This document shows, piece after piece, positions 12,901 to 27,400 of a stretch of DNA of 64,000 nt (positions are counted from its first letter, which is position 1; each line of letters begins with the position of its first letter). Position numbers and translations under genes: made by a program. The notes under the pieces are model-generated. The model had not been told where the DNA came from. It saw nothing but the letters and a program-made list of their open reading frames with translations, and did not search any database. This stretch comes from Struthidea cinerea. Lineage: Eukaryota > Chordata > Aves > Passeriformes > Corcoracidae. The stretch lies in NCBI GenBank assembly GCA_013397865.1, contig VZTI01003146.1:1374143-1438142 (forward strand), given 5' to 3'.

Positions 12901-15900
12901 TAATCCGATTATGTTTTTCTTTAAAAAAAAAAAAAAGGAAACCAAGTAGGCTATTTGCATTTATCTGATCATTACTGAATTATGTACACGTGTATACAAA
13001 GTTTGAAGTTGCTGGGAAATCCAATAATACTATTTACATCTAATCAAAGTAAACAACCAATGCCTACTTAAAATCTCGTATTTTGCTGCAGCAGTACCCA
13101 ACATTCTGAAAAACAATCAAAAAAACTAAAAAAAAAAAATCATACTTTCATATCATGTTTTGCAAGGACATTGATATACATGATCTAGTGAGAGAATGGC
13201 CCTTTGTTGACAATTTCTGAGGGAAAGTAATTTCACATCCATTTGATTTCCTCTTTATGCTTGTAGTCTATCAACAGGTAAGAATTTTAACCAGTTTAAG
13301 AGCACAAAAGAACGAGTGTCAATATCAAGCAGGAGAAGAATCCCCTGTATGTATAGTTACACATAAATAATTTTTGTATTAATCACCTCTCACATTACAA
13401 TGTGAGCATGAGCTTGCCTCTGGCACTAGAGTATATATGGTGTGCATTTTTAAATATTCACTCCAACTGAGTGTCATGATTAGAAAGTCTGCACAAACAG
13501 GTCTCTGTGCAGTCCAAAGGGTTTATAAGCTCAACACACATTCCAGTCCACAGGGACAATAAAAGATGAACTAGAACAAATGCAGCCAATTTTAGCTATT
13601 GATAAAAATGGAAAAGAAGTCAAAGGAATTCTCAGGAAAGAAAATAATTGTGGTGGAGTAGGGTTCAATAAACAGACAAAAAAATGCTTCCAGAACACAA
13701 AACAGAACTAGAGTAACACTGTTAGGGAAGTATTACAATGTTGTCATTAGAAAAAACATGCCATGAGCAAAATACACACTACTACCTTGTTAAAGCCCAA
13801 CTTGACCTGTGTTTTTAATTAAGTTTCCTAAAGAAACAAAGCTCGTGCAATTACTCTTTGCTGTCCCTAATAACTTCAGTATCTGTTTGGCATCTTGTAT
13901 CAGTTTGAAATCATTCATTCATTCTTGTATCATCATTCAAAAGCAAGAACTATCAAGAAAGCACATTCCCTACAGCAGAGGTCTTATCAGCTTCTGAAAT
14001 CGTCTGCTGGAAGGGTTCTGTTGGCCACTAGTTTTTTAATTTTTGGACCATCTACCCTATGATTTTGATGAGATGATACTAGAAAAGGCTTTGTGCAGTA
14101 CCTCTGTAGTTTGCACACACTGCTCAGGGTACACAGACTAAATAGCGCTGTGAAGCAGGCAGGGAAGAACATCATAAACAAAACATGGATATGGCCAACA
14201 CAGACTTCACACAAATCCTTGCTTACAGTGCACAAAATCTACAGCAACTCTTCCAATTTTAGACATCGGCAGTCTTACAGAAATTCATCTGAGGCTTTGT
14301 AAACCAGTTCATTGAAGAACTGCTATCCAAAACAAGGTCCACAGGATCAGGTAAGTGGGATGTGAGAAGCTTGGCAGCACTATACTGACAGAGTAAAGGT
14401 TATCCAAGCAACCTTCACTGTATTTGGCCAGTTTCCCAAACATATAAAGAGAGGGTTGGTTTGTTTTATCCTTGTGTGAAAATCCTCCATTTCCGCCCTA
14501 GTACTTCCTTCTTTAGACAACATATAAAATTGAGATCTCCAAAAATGCTCAGTACAAGCCTAGCTATGCTCTCACTTAAAAGGATGACAGTTTTGCTATT
14601 GACCTAGAGGAAAACAGAACAACAATGAGCGCTCTTAAAAAGCATTGTCCTGAAAACAGCATTTTGCTCTCAGTTTTATTCTAAGGGGTATCTGAATTCC
14701 AATCTCAATTTGCAAGTTGAAGTTTTCCATTAGAAGCATGAAGTAGAATCATAGTTCCATTCACTATTTTAAGCAATCCTATGGAGAAAAGCACCTTTAC
14801 CACTTAACTGTCCTTCTTCCAAGAATCATTCATACAGAGCTGTCTATGAAATCAAAGCGAAGGGAAAGTATGAAAAAGCCTGTAAGACCCACAATACAAT
14901 GTGTGTATATACATCCTTTAGATTTATATAGTTTAACTTAATCCCTTCATGAAAATTAAGGCTTCCAAATAAAAAGCAGCCTGAGTCAAAGTCTATGTCT
15001 ACTCCTTTCTGCATGTATCAGCAAAGTAAACAGAAGAAAAATTCTAAGTCTAAATTTTGAGCAATGGTACTATTCTAGAGTTACCTACATTCAAGACTGA
15101 TAATCTTGCCTGGTCCTTAGAAGCAAGTGAATTTTTGAAAATTAATTTTCTGCAACAGCTGTTTTATAGTTGCCCAGGACTACAGAACATGGATTCTTTC
15201 CCCTTGCAACACACACACCGCCTAAAAAATGAAGTTTCAATTCCCCCGCTTACCCACAAACCCCTGACTTACCCAAATTCCCCTGACTGCTGCTCATTAC
15301 ATTTTCAAAGCAGTGTCATCCACCAAACAGAAGGGAAACCTGAGGCAGAGATCATTTAGGATCATCAGTAAATCTACAAACAAGGCGAGATGAGAATTTA
15401 GGAGAACAAGAATTGTATCGTACAGTGTACTAAACCACACCTGCTCTCTTTACAGCCAGAAATACCACCAATACCTGGAACAATAGCTACATGAATTCTA
15501 TAGGCAAGTGTAGGAAGACTATGAGGAACTCTCCTGCTTGTTCACCTGTTTCACATCCAGCTCCCATCCAGCCAAAAGGATGAAAGGATTCACATTCTTT
15601 CTGCTCCATTTCCTGCTTTCCTTATTCCAGCTGCAAAAAGCACTTGGGGGGAAAAAAATACTCAAACTGTCTAAAACAAGTTACATGGTAATTTCAATGA
15701 ATTCAAAGCACGTAGGAAAAGGAGCATTTAGTTGCTGTTATAACTGGTTTCTACTAACATGGAAAGTATACGCAGTCTGCAAAAATCAAGTAACCCAAAT
15801 TTACCTTAAATATTTTCATTTTCAAATAATCCAGAATTTCAAAAATAGGAACCTTTTTAACAGCATCCCATTATTTGGAAGCATAACACAAAATTTTTTT

Positions 15901-18900
15901 GTGTCTCAGCACCTCCAAAGCCATCCAGCCCACCTATGGAATCAGGGAATTATGCACAGACATGATACAGAAAAACATACACACTTCTTACTCTGTATAT
16001 AAACAGTTTGCATTTGTATTAAATAAAACATACACAACCTGTTTAAGTCTACTGTGTTCACACTTGTGTCAATAAATGGGTTGACATTTTAAAACATACA
16101 CACTATACACGCAGTATTTTTAGGAGCAGGAAATATATTTCTAAAAAAACATTAGATATTTCACATATCATGAGCACTTTCAAAAGAACATCAACAGCTT
16201 ATCCATTTTGGAGGAAAAAAGGATAAAGCAAGCCTCCTGAGCCCAATTATCACAAAATGTGTCTTCTTTCATTCAGTTTTACCATTCAGTTAGCATAGAG
16301 AAAGATGGAACAGTTGATTGAGAGTCTGTTGACCAGAATGGTAAAACACTATCTAATTCTTAGTGTTCACCAAACACAGAGTAGATCCAGTGGAATCTGT
16401 CAACTCAGTGTTATACAGCAAAAATGTAAGTAAGCAAAGATCCAGATCCTGGCTATATAATTCAGACTTAGGGAAAAAAAACAAGTCCTTTATAATTCTC
16501 CAGAATCTCCTTTGCTTCTTCCAATTGTCTAGGAATACCTACAAGTCTGTCAGTCCTTTACGCCTGTTGTCTGAAATAAGATTCAAATAAGCTGCACGCC
16601 TCAATGTCTCCAAAGAAATGCTTTTGTTGCCTGCAAGTATCTAGCACAGAGGACTGAGACAGAGAGACATAATCAGAACTTGTCTCTCCTGCACCACACA
16701 ACTTTCTGCATCACCTTTTTTTCCTCACAAGACTTTTCAGAGCTGTATTTTTTAAATCATTTGTGATGGAAAACACATAGAGGCTTTCACCTCTTCTATT
16801 AGGTATGATTGAGATCTGAAGTGACTGCAGATTTGCTTCCTCTGAAGGTCTTCAATTTGTTTTCTTGTGAAAAGGAATGCTTGTCTCTCTTAGGTATTTC
16901 CCATTCATAACTTCTGGCTAATTTCATCTAAATTTGACTGACTGTCAGCATTTTCAATAGATGAAATTCTTGCTAGTTTTGTAAAAATCGGCAACTAAGA
17001 GAGGGAAGAAGAACATAGGAAGAAGAAGACACCACACATTCCCAGTGAAGGAAGGTAATTACACCTCAATCTTTATCCAACACTTTAGCATGTAAATGGT
17101 TTTGCACTAACCACCCTGTCTGTTGTTAATTCTCCAAGTAGGTGATATGAGTGGGATCTGTGAATGTTTTGTAGAGAGGTAAATTAGGATAACAGGATAC
17201 ATTTCAATAGAAAATCAGTCCTCATTAGTTCAGCTGTTTATGAAGCATCCTGCTTTACATTTAAATTCCACGCTCACTGTACTATTGAGCACTGTGGTTA
17301 GCAGAACAAATAGTGTTTTGACATTAGAAGAGATTGAAAACTGAACCATCAAAAAAGAGGGAGAAATTTAGTCAGAGTTATGACAACTCTTTACTGATAT
17401 AAAACCCAGAAGATCTGTAAAGAGGTATCAGACAGGAGTCTGAAAGGCAACTAGTTGAGGGGTGTCATGAAAGTAGAGATCTGAGCTTCCTCGCCATCCT
17501 GAATGAATGCCAAATTAGAGCGTCAGGGAGAAGGGATTCAAGAGCTCTCTCTGTTCTGTTTATAGTTCAGAGTTTAAAAGAGGTTCCTTCAATAAAAGAG
17601 GTTCCTTCAATAAATAACACAACTATCCAGATAATGCCCTAAACACCTACTTTGTACATCTCAAGACAAGTAACATCCTAACTTTGCAAATGTGATTTTT
17701 CCTGCTACCAGGTCACATGAGAAAAAAAGTAGAAGCATCCTATTCTCCAAGATCAGCAATGCTGTTCATTCTAGGAAAACGTGCAAACTTACCAGGGACT
17801 TTCCTAACACATCAGTAACAGACTTAAAAAATATCATCTTCAACCTTTTACAGAATATCAAATATTTAAATGTCTCATAATCCAGAGAAGTATTTTTGGC
17901 AATGTGTTTTAGACCTCAAGGATGGCACTGTACTTCCTTTCAGCATAGACAGCTCTTCCTAGAGCTGTGCTGTTCTCTCCACAAGGCATTCACAGAAGGC
18001 AGCATACCACTCCTCTGTCACTACTTCAATAACCAGACAAGCCAAAGCAATACCCTCCTCCCCTCTGCTCATTTTCCACATTACAATCATCTTTTCTAAA
18101 CACACTATGTAGTATTCTGGATGCACAGCACTGCAGGGAAGCTACAGAAGTACAATGGTTTCAGTATTTCCAAATTTTGCAAAAACACCTTCCCTGCCCG
18201 ATCCTTTTTAAGATCACATTTGCACTCCTTTAGGATTGCATCGCACACACAGTTCATAATCACCTTGCAGTTGACAGCCGTAATCCATTCTTCCCCTTCA
18301 TCAGTCATTTTCAAACAACAGCATTTCCAACAATGGGAGTGTTACACTTGCATGCTATCCATATAATGCATCTTCTTTTCCTGTCCAGCACTCCTGTCTA
18401 CTATTCCAGTGCTCCACATCATCACTAATTTCTCTTGCCACCTTTCACTCCTTATTCTAAACTTCATTTTGTTTAATCTTCACTAGTATTTTCTCATGTA
18501 ACAGTGCATCACGTTTTGAAATCCAGATAAATAAGGACTCCTGCTCCTTTTTAAAATAAATTAGTTGCCATGTTAGGTAGCAGATTAGGGTGGTATTAGC
18601 ATCTCTCTTGGTAAACTCCTGATGCATTTTATGTCACTTGCTGTTCACCTCCATGTCTATAAGCATTCCCTTCCTCAAAATGTGTTCTAAACTAATGTAC
18701 TGAGATCACACTAATAAGGGGAATGCAGTCAGGGGAACATCTCTGCTCTGGTTTTAAGACACCACAGCTACCCTTTTCCAGCCATATAAAACAACCTCTT
18801 ATCTACCAATTCTAAAAAAATCCCAACTAGTATGGGCTGGTTACTTCAATATTCTGAGGTAGGGATTATCAGGTCTGTTCAGTTCCAACACATTAAATTC

Positions 18901-19870
18901 TTTGCAGTTTGCTTTCACCTCACAAATGGTAATTTCCATGTCGGTAGATACACCCCTTCCCAAGAGCTAGCTTGCCTTCCCTACACACCCTACATTACCA
19001 TCTTTACTGTAAACAGCATCAGAGCATTCATTTAGGTTTCAGGCCAGATGCAGATTACACTCGAATCACTGCCCAATCATTTCTGTACGGTGTTTTCATG
19101 TTTCCTTTCTCATCCTCTCATTACATTAAGAGTTACAGAGCTGCCTACCATGTATTTTGACTTTCTTTAAAAAGAGATCTACTTGTCTGCATTAGTGACA
19201 AACTTCAGCACTGAATGTGTGTTGAAGGCTATTCTATAAATAGGAAAAATCTCATTCACCACTGGGAGTCATTGAATTAATCCCAAAAAAGAGAAGAAAG
19301 TTTAAGAACTTGTGAAACTGGTACACCCTTCAACCTGAAAAGTGGGCTATGGAGATCTAGCAAAAAAATACGTGTAGAGAAGTAACAGAGATGTCCATGC
19401 AGAAGCTGTGGAGCTTTTAAATATATTGAATAGTTTCACACATAAAGCTGGATCTTCACATCACTGTCTTTGAACAGATCTTGGTCATTCTTTCACAGCA
19501 GTGAATATATGAGGAAAATACTAACATGTGAAGTTGAATGATTCAGAAAGCAGCTGCAAGGTACAACTAAATGGTTAATTCTCACCCGTGATATGTGCAC
19601 AGGTTACCAGGAGGCAGGTAGTTAACTTGTACCAGCTACTGAGAAACAACCAATATCCACATTTGTACCCTAGGCTAAAACACAGTAGGTGTGAGGCACT
19701 TCAGTCCTCAGCTGAAAAAGAAGCTGCCATACAGAGACTCTTCTGGAGTCAGGGTAAGCATGTGCACAATCAACACAGGTAGCTGGAATACAGAATCTTG
19801 TTATTCATATTAATCTGCTTAAGTATCAGAATCCTCTAAATCTACACGAAGGTTACTGGTAGTGCACCAC
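9930..19870. other. Long non-coding stretch with minor simple repeats
   Basis: About 10 kb of AT-rich DNA without a recognised gene or interspersed repeat. It contains a 14-base A run at 12923-12936 and an 18-bp tandem duplication at 17576-17611. The 154-codon frame at 15538-16002 is rich in F, L, K, H and S with no domain signature and is judged to be chance. Confidence 0.4.
17576..17611. repeat. Perfect 18-bp tandem duplication
   Basis: The unit aaaagaggttccttcaat occurs twice in direct succession (17576-17593 and 17594-17611) with no mismatch. It is probably a replication-slippage product. Confidence 0.9.
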
Positions 19871-19877
19871 AACACAC

Positions 19878-20200
19878 ATGCACATCTGGCTTTCTTGTGC
19901 TGTGGAGCCAACTCAGGCCCAGTACTGTACACAGTCTCACAAACACTGAACAGAGGGGAATAATCATCTACCTCATCCTGCTGGCTACACTCTTGCTAAT
20001 ACAACCCAGCATGTAATTGGCCTTCTTTGCTTTGAGGACAAACAGTCGACTGATGTCCAATTTTTTATCAAGCAGGGTCTCCAGGTCTTTTTCTGCAGAA
20101 CTACTTTCCACCCCATCTGCCCCCATTTTGCAGTGACTGCATGAATTAATTTCATGCCAGGCACAGGACTTCATACTTGCCTTCCATTCCCATCGTGATT
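19878..20200 (-). mobile_element. CR1 LINE fragment (end of ORF2)
   Basis: The minus-strand translation over 19968-20174 contains AEKDLETLLDKKLDISR, KAKKANYMLGCISKS and VASRMR. This is the familiar C-terminal tail of the CR1 ORF2 protein (E-K-D-L..L.D.KL..S....AKKAN..LGCI..SVASR). Homology continues at lower coordinates through sequence equivalent to the segment that follows this tail, then stops near 19878 without the 3' UTR. At higher coordinates it fades around 20200. The copy is truncated at both ends and diverged. Confidence 0.85.
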
Positions 20201-23200
20201 TGGGTTCTTTCTTATTCCCCCTTTGTATCCAGGTTGAGAGACACAGGTAAATGTAATAGGAATCTGGAATTTCCAGGAGAGAGATCGAGGTGTGACTCTC
20301 TCCTTTCTCAGCTGTGTAATCAAGGAATTCTTAGTCACAACACAGAATAGTCATTCTATTAAAAAAATGCATGCAGCATAACAAAACTTCTTTCAAACTC
20401 TTCAGCTATCAGCACGCTACCCTGTAAACTACTTTTACCAATCATACTTTTCCCTTTCAGAAACTCTCAAAGTTTATTGCAAAACCTTGAAGTGCTGTTC
20501 CAAAAGAAAAAAAAGAAAACCCTCTCTTCATCTCCTACCAGTCTTCTTGGCATTGTGTCTTAGTCACCCCTAATTCTTTTTTCTTTATCTACTAGATGAT
20601 AAGTAGTAATCTGGCCTCTTGTCAAGAAGTGGAAATAAATTCTTTCCTGATCTCAGATTGCAGTTCTAGATCGCCACTAGTGCTGAAATTTGCTCCTGCT
20701 TTTTGTTTTAAAATTAAATAACTACATTACCTTGATTTCATAGCTAATGGGGGTGGGAGATGTCCTATTTCTGAACATGTGCTATTTACAGAACAGTCTC
20801 ATGTCAGTGCTAAAACACAGAAGGAGTGAGTCATCTGTATCCTGTATGTGAAAAACTAAAATGATTGCTTCAGTACTTACAAACCCCTTGACCAGCTCTC
20901 CTATTCTAGCAACATGCCAAGAGCAGCACAGTTATGCACTGATTGGGGAAGGAGTGAACATGAATTCTCATCCTACCAGGCATGCCATATGTAGAGCATT
21001 AACTTAAACTGGGGCAAAGAGGATTTACATAATAGCTTTATACACTAATCGTATAGTCTTCGGACCTCTACAGTTGGCAAATAAAAAAAAATTGTGCCCT
21101 ATTTATCAGGATAATTATTCAAGGGATCTGACAACACAAGAGAAAACCTATGTAAAATCAGTACAACACAACTTTTTTCCCCATTCCCTAAATATCTTTC
21201 AGAGTCTAGAAAGTACTATTATGCAAAATTCTTGTGTCTTTCTCAGCAGACACAGCAGCAGACACCCCAAGAACATGTGGACTAATTTGAAGCAGTTCAA
21301 AGGAGGTAACTGGGAAGAATGGATGCGGTGTCTATAGGCTTAAATTTGCTTGTTTCAGATTACTAATTTGGGGAGGAAAAGTACTGTCAGTGAGGAATAC
21401 AGCAGTGCTAATATATATCTCACAAATTTAGTAACCCAGGTCAAAAACAGTACAAAATCCCCAGTAAAAACTCATCACATTATGCCAAGAACAATGCTGT
21501 AATTGGCAATACTTAAAATTTTATTTATTTATTTATCCTTACATTGATTTGCAAGTTACACAAAATGAGGAAACTGCAGTATTGGCTGAAGAAAAAAGGT
21601 TGCAGTATGCAAATCTCACCCAACTTTGCCAAGCCATCTCTCTCTTTATCTGCAGTAACTCTTCATTTTAGTTACAGATCTCCCTTGAAAAGGGGTCCTA
21701 GATTATGGCAGACAGACTAGAATTGAGAAAAGATGTCCAACAGAATAAGAACAACTAACTCTTTCACTTGGAGCTGAATACTCTGGTACTGATCCCTTCT
21801 CAAAGACACAGCATCAAAGGCAAAAGCTAAAATTTAACAGGATCCTATTACTACAATCAACTTACATGACACTTGACAAACCACTGAAAGAGATGACCTC
21901 TGTCCAAGCAAACTTAAAATATGCAATAAAAACAGGGAACATGAATTAGGTGCTCAGTACAGAACAGGCAGTGAAATTGATAGATTTTAGTTTAATACAC
22001 ATAACATTATTCTTTTCTTCTATGCACACAACAACGGGGTTGCAGAGGATGTGTGCTTTAAGAAGGAATTCAGTCAAGAAAGACAGGTTACTGTTTGCAA
22101 ATACATATAAAGTAAGAACAGCTTTCTGATGCGGAGAGAAACTCTAAGCACAAGAGTCAACATGAGAAAAGATGATAATAAGCAAGAAGAACTCACAATA
22201 AGGCTGCAATGCAGGGAGGGAGGGAATAAGGGGGACTAATGACACAGGCAAAGATTTCCAGCATCCTGGCACACTGCTGTCAAATGTCCTGATGACTGCT
22301 GGGTAGCTCTGGGCATGGCTGAAAAATTAGTACCTCAGTGGGACTAACCAAGGACATAGAGTTAAGCATAGAATAAATGATATATAAATGAGGTGGAAAC
22401 CAGTCAGAAGACATTGCAAGTAATTCTTCAGCCGAGTCAACACAACTCCTACTGGTGTTCAGCCAAAGACAAAGCAGGACCCTGTCAAAAGTCTCGTACA
22501 AACTGCCTCCACTGTAAAGCCAGATGATTATTCTTTATTCAGGTAAAGACCCTCCTACCCTTATCTATACCACTATTTCTTTCAGATTAGAGTACAAGTC
22601 ACGCTTTAGAGAATCGAAACTTAAATCTGCATGACTCCATTTCTGTAGCTAAACTTCCAGATCACAACTATGAGACTCTTACATCCTAGCTGTGAGCTGC
22701 TCCAGGGAGGAAACTGTGACTGAAACATACAAGACATGGATAATGAGTGGCATGCCACCGTTTAATCCCCATCACTTTTTATTCAGTATTGTTCTGGTAA
22801 CAGGTCTTGCTCCAAGGAGCTGCCTATGTATAAAGAGTCATTTGACTTTCAAGTCCAGAAGAGTCACTGTCCATCTTCCCTGAGGAAAAGCTGGGAGGAT
22901 GAATGGAATCATGATACAGGCCAGACTGGCCCATGAGCTGCCATTTAGATCAAGCTGCTGTAAATCACATAGAACAGACTCATAACCAAGATGGAAATTT
23001 CAGCACTGATCATGTTTAACATATTTCTCCTGCCTGCTGTTGTTGGAAAACAAAGCTCTAGACAGCTACATCTCTGCTTATTCTAAAGAGCACTTCAACC
23101 ACACAAGACAGGTTGCATACACAGGCTGTTCACCTTAAGGGAATTTCTTTCTCATCCGTTGGGATTTTCTTTCCTGTTTTCCCAGATCTCATGGTCCGAC

Positions 23201-23780
23201 ACTTGCTGGAAAGCTGACTTTTCTTCTAAAATTCTTAGTGTAAAACCCACAGAGCAGAAATTTCTTGAGTTAGTCTCTGCAACCATGCGCTTAAAGAAGG
23301 TTAAATTGGGGTCTTAAACCCAATACCTAAACAATCTTGAGCTGGAGGAGGCTACTGATTCGATTTGGGTGGCCTGTACTTCTGCTTCATGGAATAAAAG
23401 AAAAAAAAAGCAAAAACATTTAACCCCAGACTGATACTTCAAGTATTCTGTATTTATTTTTTTATTTAGAAATTAATTCTGTTTGTCATGCAAACTATTC
23501 AGGTCATGAAGTGTAACTTTGTAGAAGGCATAGAAGTCAAACTGTCAAACTACAGAAACAGAAACTAAAGCCTACAAACAAGCAAATCCTTTTTTTATCT
23601 TTTCTCATTACACCCCTTCTTTCCAAATTTGACTATATACACAGACTTCAACCAGGACCAACTTCATGCCAATGTCTGTCATCTCTTTGTTACCCACACA
23701 GAAAAGATGAGAATATATTGTTCTTTCTCCTCTGTTTTTTTACTGTGAAAAAAACCCGATATTTTTATTAAGAGTCACAT
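20201..23780. other. Non-coding stretch, nothing recognised
   Basis: AT-rich DNA. A candidate minus-strand splice pair near 20875-20945 encloses stops in all three frames. No repeat family or RNA gene recognised. Confidence 0.4.
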
Positions 23781-23783
23781 CGC

Positions 23784-23893
23784 ACCACAGAATATTAGAA
23801 CAGCCTGGGTTGAAATGGACCCTGAAGGGTCACCTAACTCAAATTTCCATGAGAAAGGAAGCCTAGATGGGGCTATCTAGTACTTTGAGCCGT
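23784..23893 (-). mobile_element. CR1 LINE 3'-end fragment
   Basis: Reads 'accacagaatattagaaca' followed by 'gcctgggttgaaatggaccc' and a decayed equivalent of the 'ctagaccaggttgctca' block, here 'tctagtactttgagccg'. This is the complement of a CR1 3' UTR end. It is about 110 bp long and strongly diverged. Confidence 0.7.
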
Positions 23894-25910
23894 TGCAACA
23901 CATACCTAAAACAGTCACATAACTGAAACATTTGAAGAATCCAAAAAGAAGCAGTGAAGAACAAAATACGTTTTCCTGAAAATGTATGAGTAAATTACCC
24001 TTGTTATCTTATGCTTTACTGATAATGCTATAATGGATGCAATAGTACTTACAAACCAAATTATTAGAGACTTTATAAAGTAGTACAACATAAACTTAAA
24101 TATCACAACGTATTACTAGATAAATCGACAGTAACAAGAAATCCCTGTGCCCAGTTTTTTGCTTAAAAATCAATCCCCATTATTAAAAGAGTTTGGATAA
24201 TGTGCTAAATGTGGAGAATGTGCTATATTGACTACCCTCATTAGAAACACAAACAGCAGATCTAAAAAACAGCAACAGCAGTAATTGACCAGACGGTTTG
24301 AAACAAATTAAGAGCGTACTAGAAAATCCCCCTGAAAGGAAAATAGATCCAGAATCTGGCAGGGAAACTCAAGCCACAAGAGAAAGTCAAATTGCTAAAT
24401 GCAGTATGACAGAATTGGTGATAAATAAGTAAGCTCTTTTTTGCAAATTATCAAATGCAAAAGCAAATTACTGTGGGCATGTCCCGCAGTGGTTTACATC
24501 GCACTTCACTGACTATGTTGATTACCATTTTATGAGCAGAGGCAAGTCCTTTGCTCGTCTACAAATTTTTTTTCCAGAATAATTCTGCTTCTCACTCCAA
24601 GACAGAGCTGAGGTCCTAGCTGCTGTTGCACATTATAGTCTCTTTTAATAACTCTTTACTATTTAATTTTGCAAGTATGGAAACAGCAGGACTTTCTAGA
24701 GATTGCTACTTCTCCCAAGGTAAAATAAAAACCATACCTGCATTAGAGAAATGACAAATTTCCCCAGGAATCCTGATGGAAATTTGTGCCAAGCTGTGTA
24801 ACAGCCAAGTGTCAAGTTAATTAATGAAGACCTTATATAGCTCAGCCAATTATCTTCCAGCCTTGCTACCCAGAATCATGCAGTTTCCCAGAATCAATTT
24901 CTATCCTGAAATACAACTTTCTGCATGGAAAGTCATCCAGGCCCAAGAGAAAATTTAGATTTTGCCCATTTGTCCAGTTTTTCTAGAAAGCCTTTGGTGA
25001 ACAAATATTCATTTTGCTATTCATCTCTTACTCTCAACACTGTGTCTCTCTTGTGTTCGTGAACAATGAACAAGCTGAAGTATTTGCTTCCTTTTTTCCT
25101 GCCCCATCCAAAAAAAAAAAAGCTACCATGGGAGACTGCCACCTGACTAACCAAGGGCCCTTTTGAGTACACACATCATTCTCGTGCTGGTAACACACTC
25201 CTCAGGAGGAGATAGGAATGGTGCTGTTTAACTTTTTCAAAGGCAAGGATACTGGAAACGTGCATGAAGCTGCCCTGCTACCATATGCTTCTGGGCTTAA
25301 TTAGTCAACCAGAAACTTTCCCTTGAGAATGACAGGCAAGAAGAGAATGCAATCACTGCATAAAATAGGAATGAACAGGTCATATTGATAAAGTGAGGAA
25401 ATAACCAACATCCTGGCCTTCCAGGCAGTTTTGTTCTGCAAGGTAACAGGTAACGTGTAAGAAACAGATGTGCAAGGACCAACACATAATGATGCACCTG
25501 TTTTCTATCACAACTATAAAATCCTAACTACGAAGGGTCCTTTGGGCTGGAACACAAGAACGCGTTCAGGTAATTACATAAACCCCCTAGGCTGTATTTC
25601 CACAACATTTTTTACAGTTTTTGAAGTTACGAGCCGGTTCCTTCTAGGGTCACAAATCATACAAGGTTAAAATATGAAAAATGAAACACATTTCTGAAAA
25701 ATGGTAATTAGTGCTTGGACACTCCATGACCTGTACTACTTGTCACACCTCTAGATGCTCCAAATTCTTCAGCTATTTCCATCATAGTCAGGCCCCACGT
25801 ATTTCCCTCTGGGATTGCTGGTAATTCTCCCAACTTTGTACACAGCATGGCTGACAACTGGTCTATCACATGGCCTGGCCCCTTTTACTAGAAACTCTTG
25901 CTTCTGTCTG
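23894..25910. other. Non-coding stretch, nothing recognised
   Basis: AT-rich DNA with no recognised repeat or gene. Donor-like cttac words occur near 24051 without a matching acceptor. Confidence 0.4.
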
Positions 25911-25914
25911 CAAG

Positions 25915-26105
25915 GGCACTTGGTTCTCCAAGATGGGAGCTAACTCTTGTAGCTGGGAGTTTGTCACAGTGCACCTCAAAAAAAATGACAAGACAGAGAC
26001 AAATGGCCCTGTTTTGATTGATAAAGTTGAATCCACAATTGCTGCCACCAATTGCCAACAAAATGCTGCCTCAGCCACCAGCTGTGGAAGCAGACATTTA
26101 CTCAT
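25915..26105 (+). CDS. Possible internal coding exon, gene not identified
   Basis: A splice acceptor (gcttctgtctgcaag) precedes 25915 and a strong donor GTGAGTATG follows 26105. The 191 bases between are open in one plus-strand frame for 63 codons plus two bases. The translation has mixed composition, with segments such as KKNDKTETNGPVLIDKVES and IAATNCQQNAASATS, and is not the usual F/L/K/S chance mix. The exon would end after the second base of a codon, which fits the phase of the candidate exon at 27401. Against it, the minus strand is also open across the same bases, there is no CpG, and no family is recognised. The acceptor tract is only moderate. Confidence 0.22.
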
Positions 26106-27400
26106 GTGAGTATGAAGGCAAATAGGTCAAAACTCCTTTCCGTACTTACCCATGATCTACCAGGATACTAGGACAAACTTGAAAAATAGAAGAATCCAAA
26201 TTTTGAGCTATTCATGGATCAGCTTTAAAGGCTCAAACACAAGTGGTTATTTCTCTTACCACTTCTATTCCCTTATTTTTGACACAGTTACTTTTCTCCC
26301 TAGTACCTGTAATAAAAATTAAAATTAACACAGCTAAATTTTATGTAGTTCATAATTCACATTTTACCAAAATCATTCTATCAAATACAGAACAATAAAT
26401 GTCTACCTCTTCCCATGAGTGATACTGCTCTAGAATTCCCATTTGTTAAATATGCCAGACGAAAGAGCACAAATTTTGTGTGAATGCTACAGCAAGCTCT
26501 GTTTTCTGTGAGTCAATAGTAATATTTTTCAACAACTGATATGTAGTAAAGAAAAATACACACAAGTTATTTCTATCCACACACACACGTGCACCTGAAC
26601 ATCCTATACGGAATTCAAAGAACATCTGCCTTCAGTTCATCACAATGAATCAGTACAGCTACTGACAGTATTTAGCAGCCTTTTAAAACTTTTTTAACAC
26701 TGACAAATGTTTCTTGTTCTGCTTATACTTTCAAAACGGGTTCCATGACATTGCACATCACGTTTCATTCTATTAGAACCATGCTGTTGGAATTCAGCCA
26801 TTTCTTAGATACAAATGGTTACTTTATTTATAGTCATGAAATTCCATTTCTGTGTAGTATTTTACTGTGACCAGCACCTATGACTGGGCAACCTTTACTG
26901 TTCAAAACAAGGCCATTCACAAAACACAGGATCCCATTTCAGCATCGTGTTTTATTTACCCCATTAAAACAAACCACAAACTCACAAGTCATGTTAGTGC
27001 AGAAATTTTCTTGAAACAATTTGAATATGCCAGTCTTCAATTCACCCTGTTCTTTACTGATGTATTGCACAAAGAATGACTGGTGAGGAATTCACCTACC
27101 CTAGCAAAATCTAACAGTTCTACCTCTCAGATAGCTGAAGGTAGAAAAAATGAATGAGACCTGCACCAAGTGCCAAAGGAATAAAGAACAAGAGGTCTGC
27201 AGATCAGACATTTTTCTCAAAAATAATTTATAGATGGCAGAAAGAAGCACGGTGATTTGCTAACTTAAAAATGCCTTCTCTTTGCCCTTCTCTATCCTTC
27301 TCCCTTCCTGTTTTCATTTGCTGCCCAGTCTAGTCACTTTTTCATCATCTTCTTTCCCTCTCCCATTAAATCTCTGGGGTTTTTTTATGACCTCCCCCAG

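Noticed and set aside
15538..16002. 154-codon plus-strand frame
   Set aside because: F/L/K/S/H-biased translation of AT-rich DNA, with no domain, no CpG retention and no supporting splice or poly(A) context.
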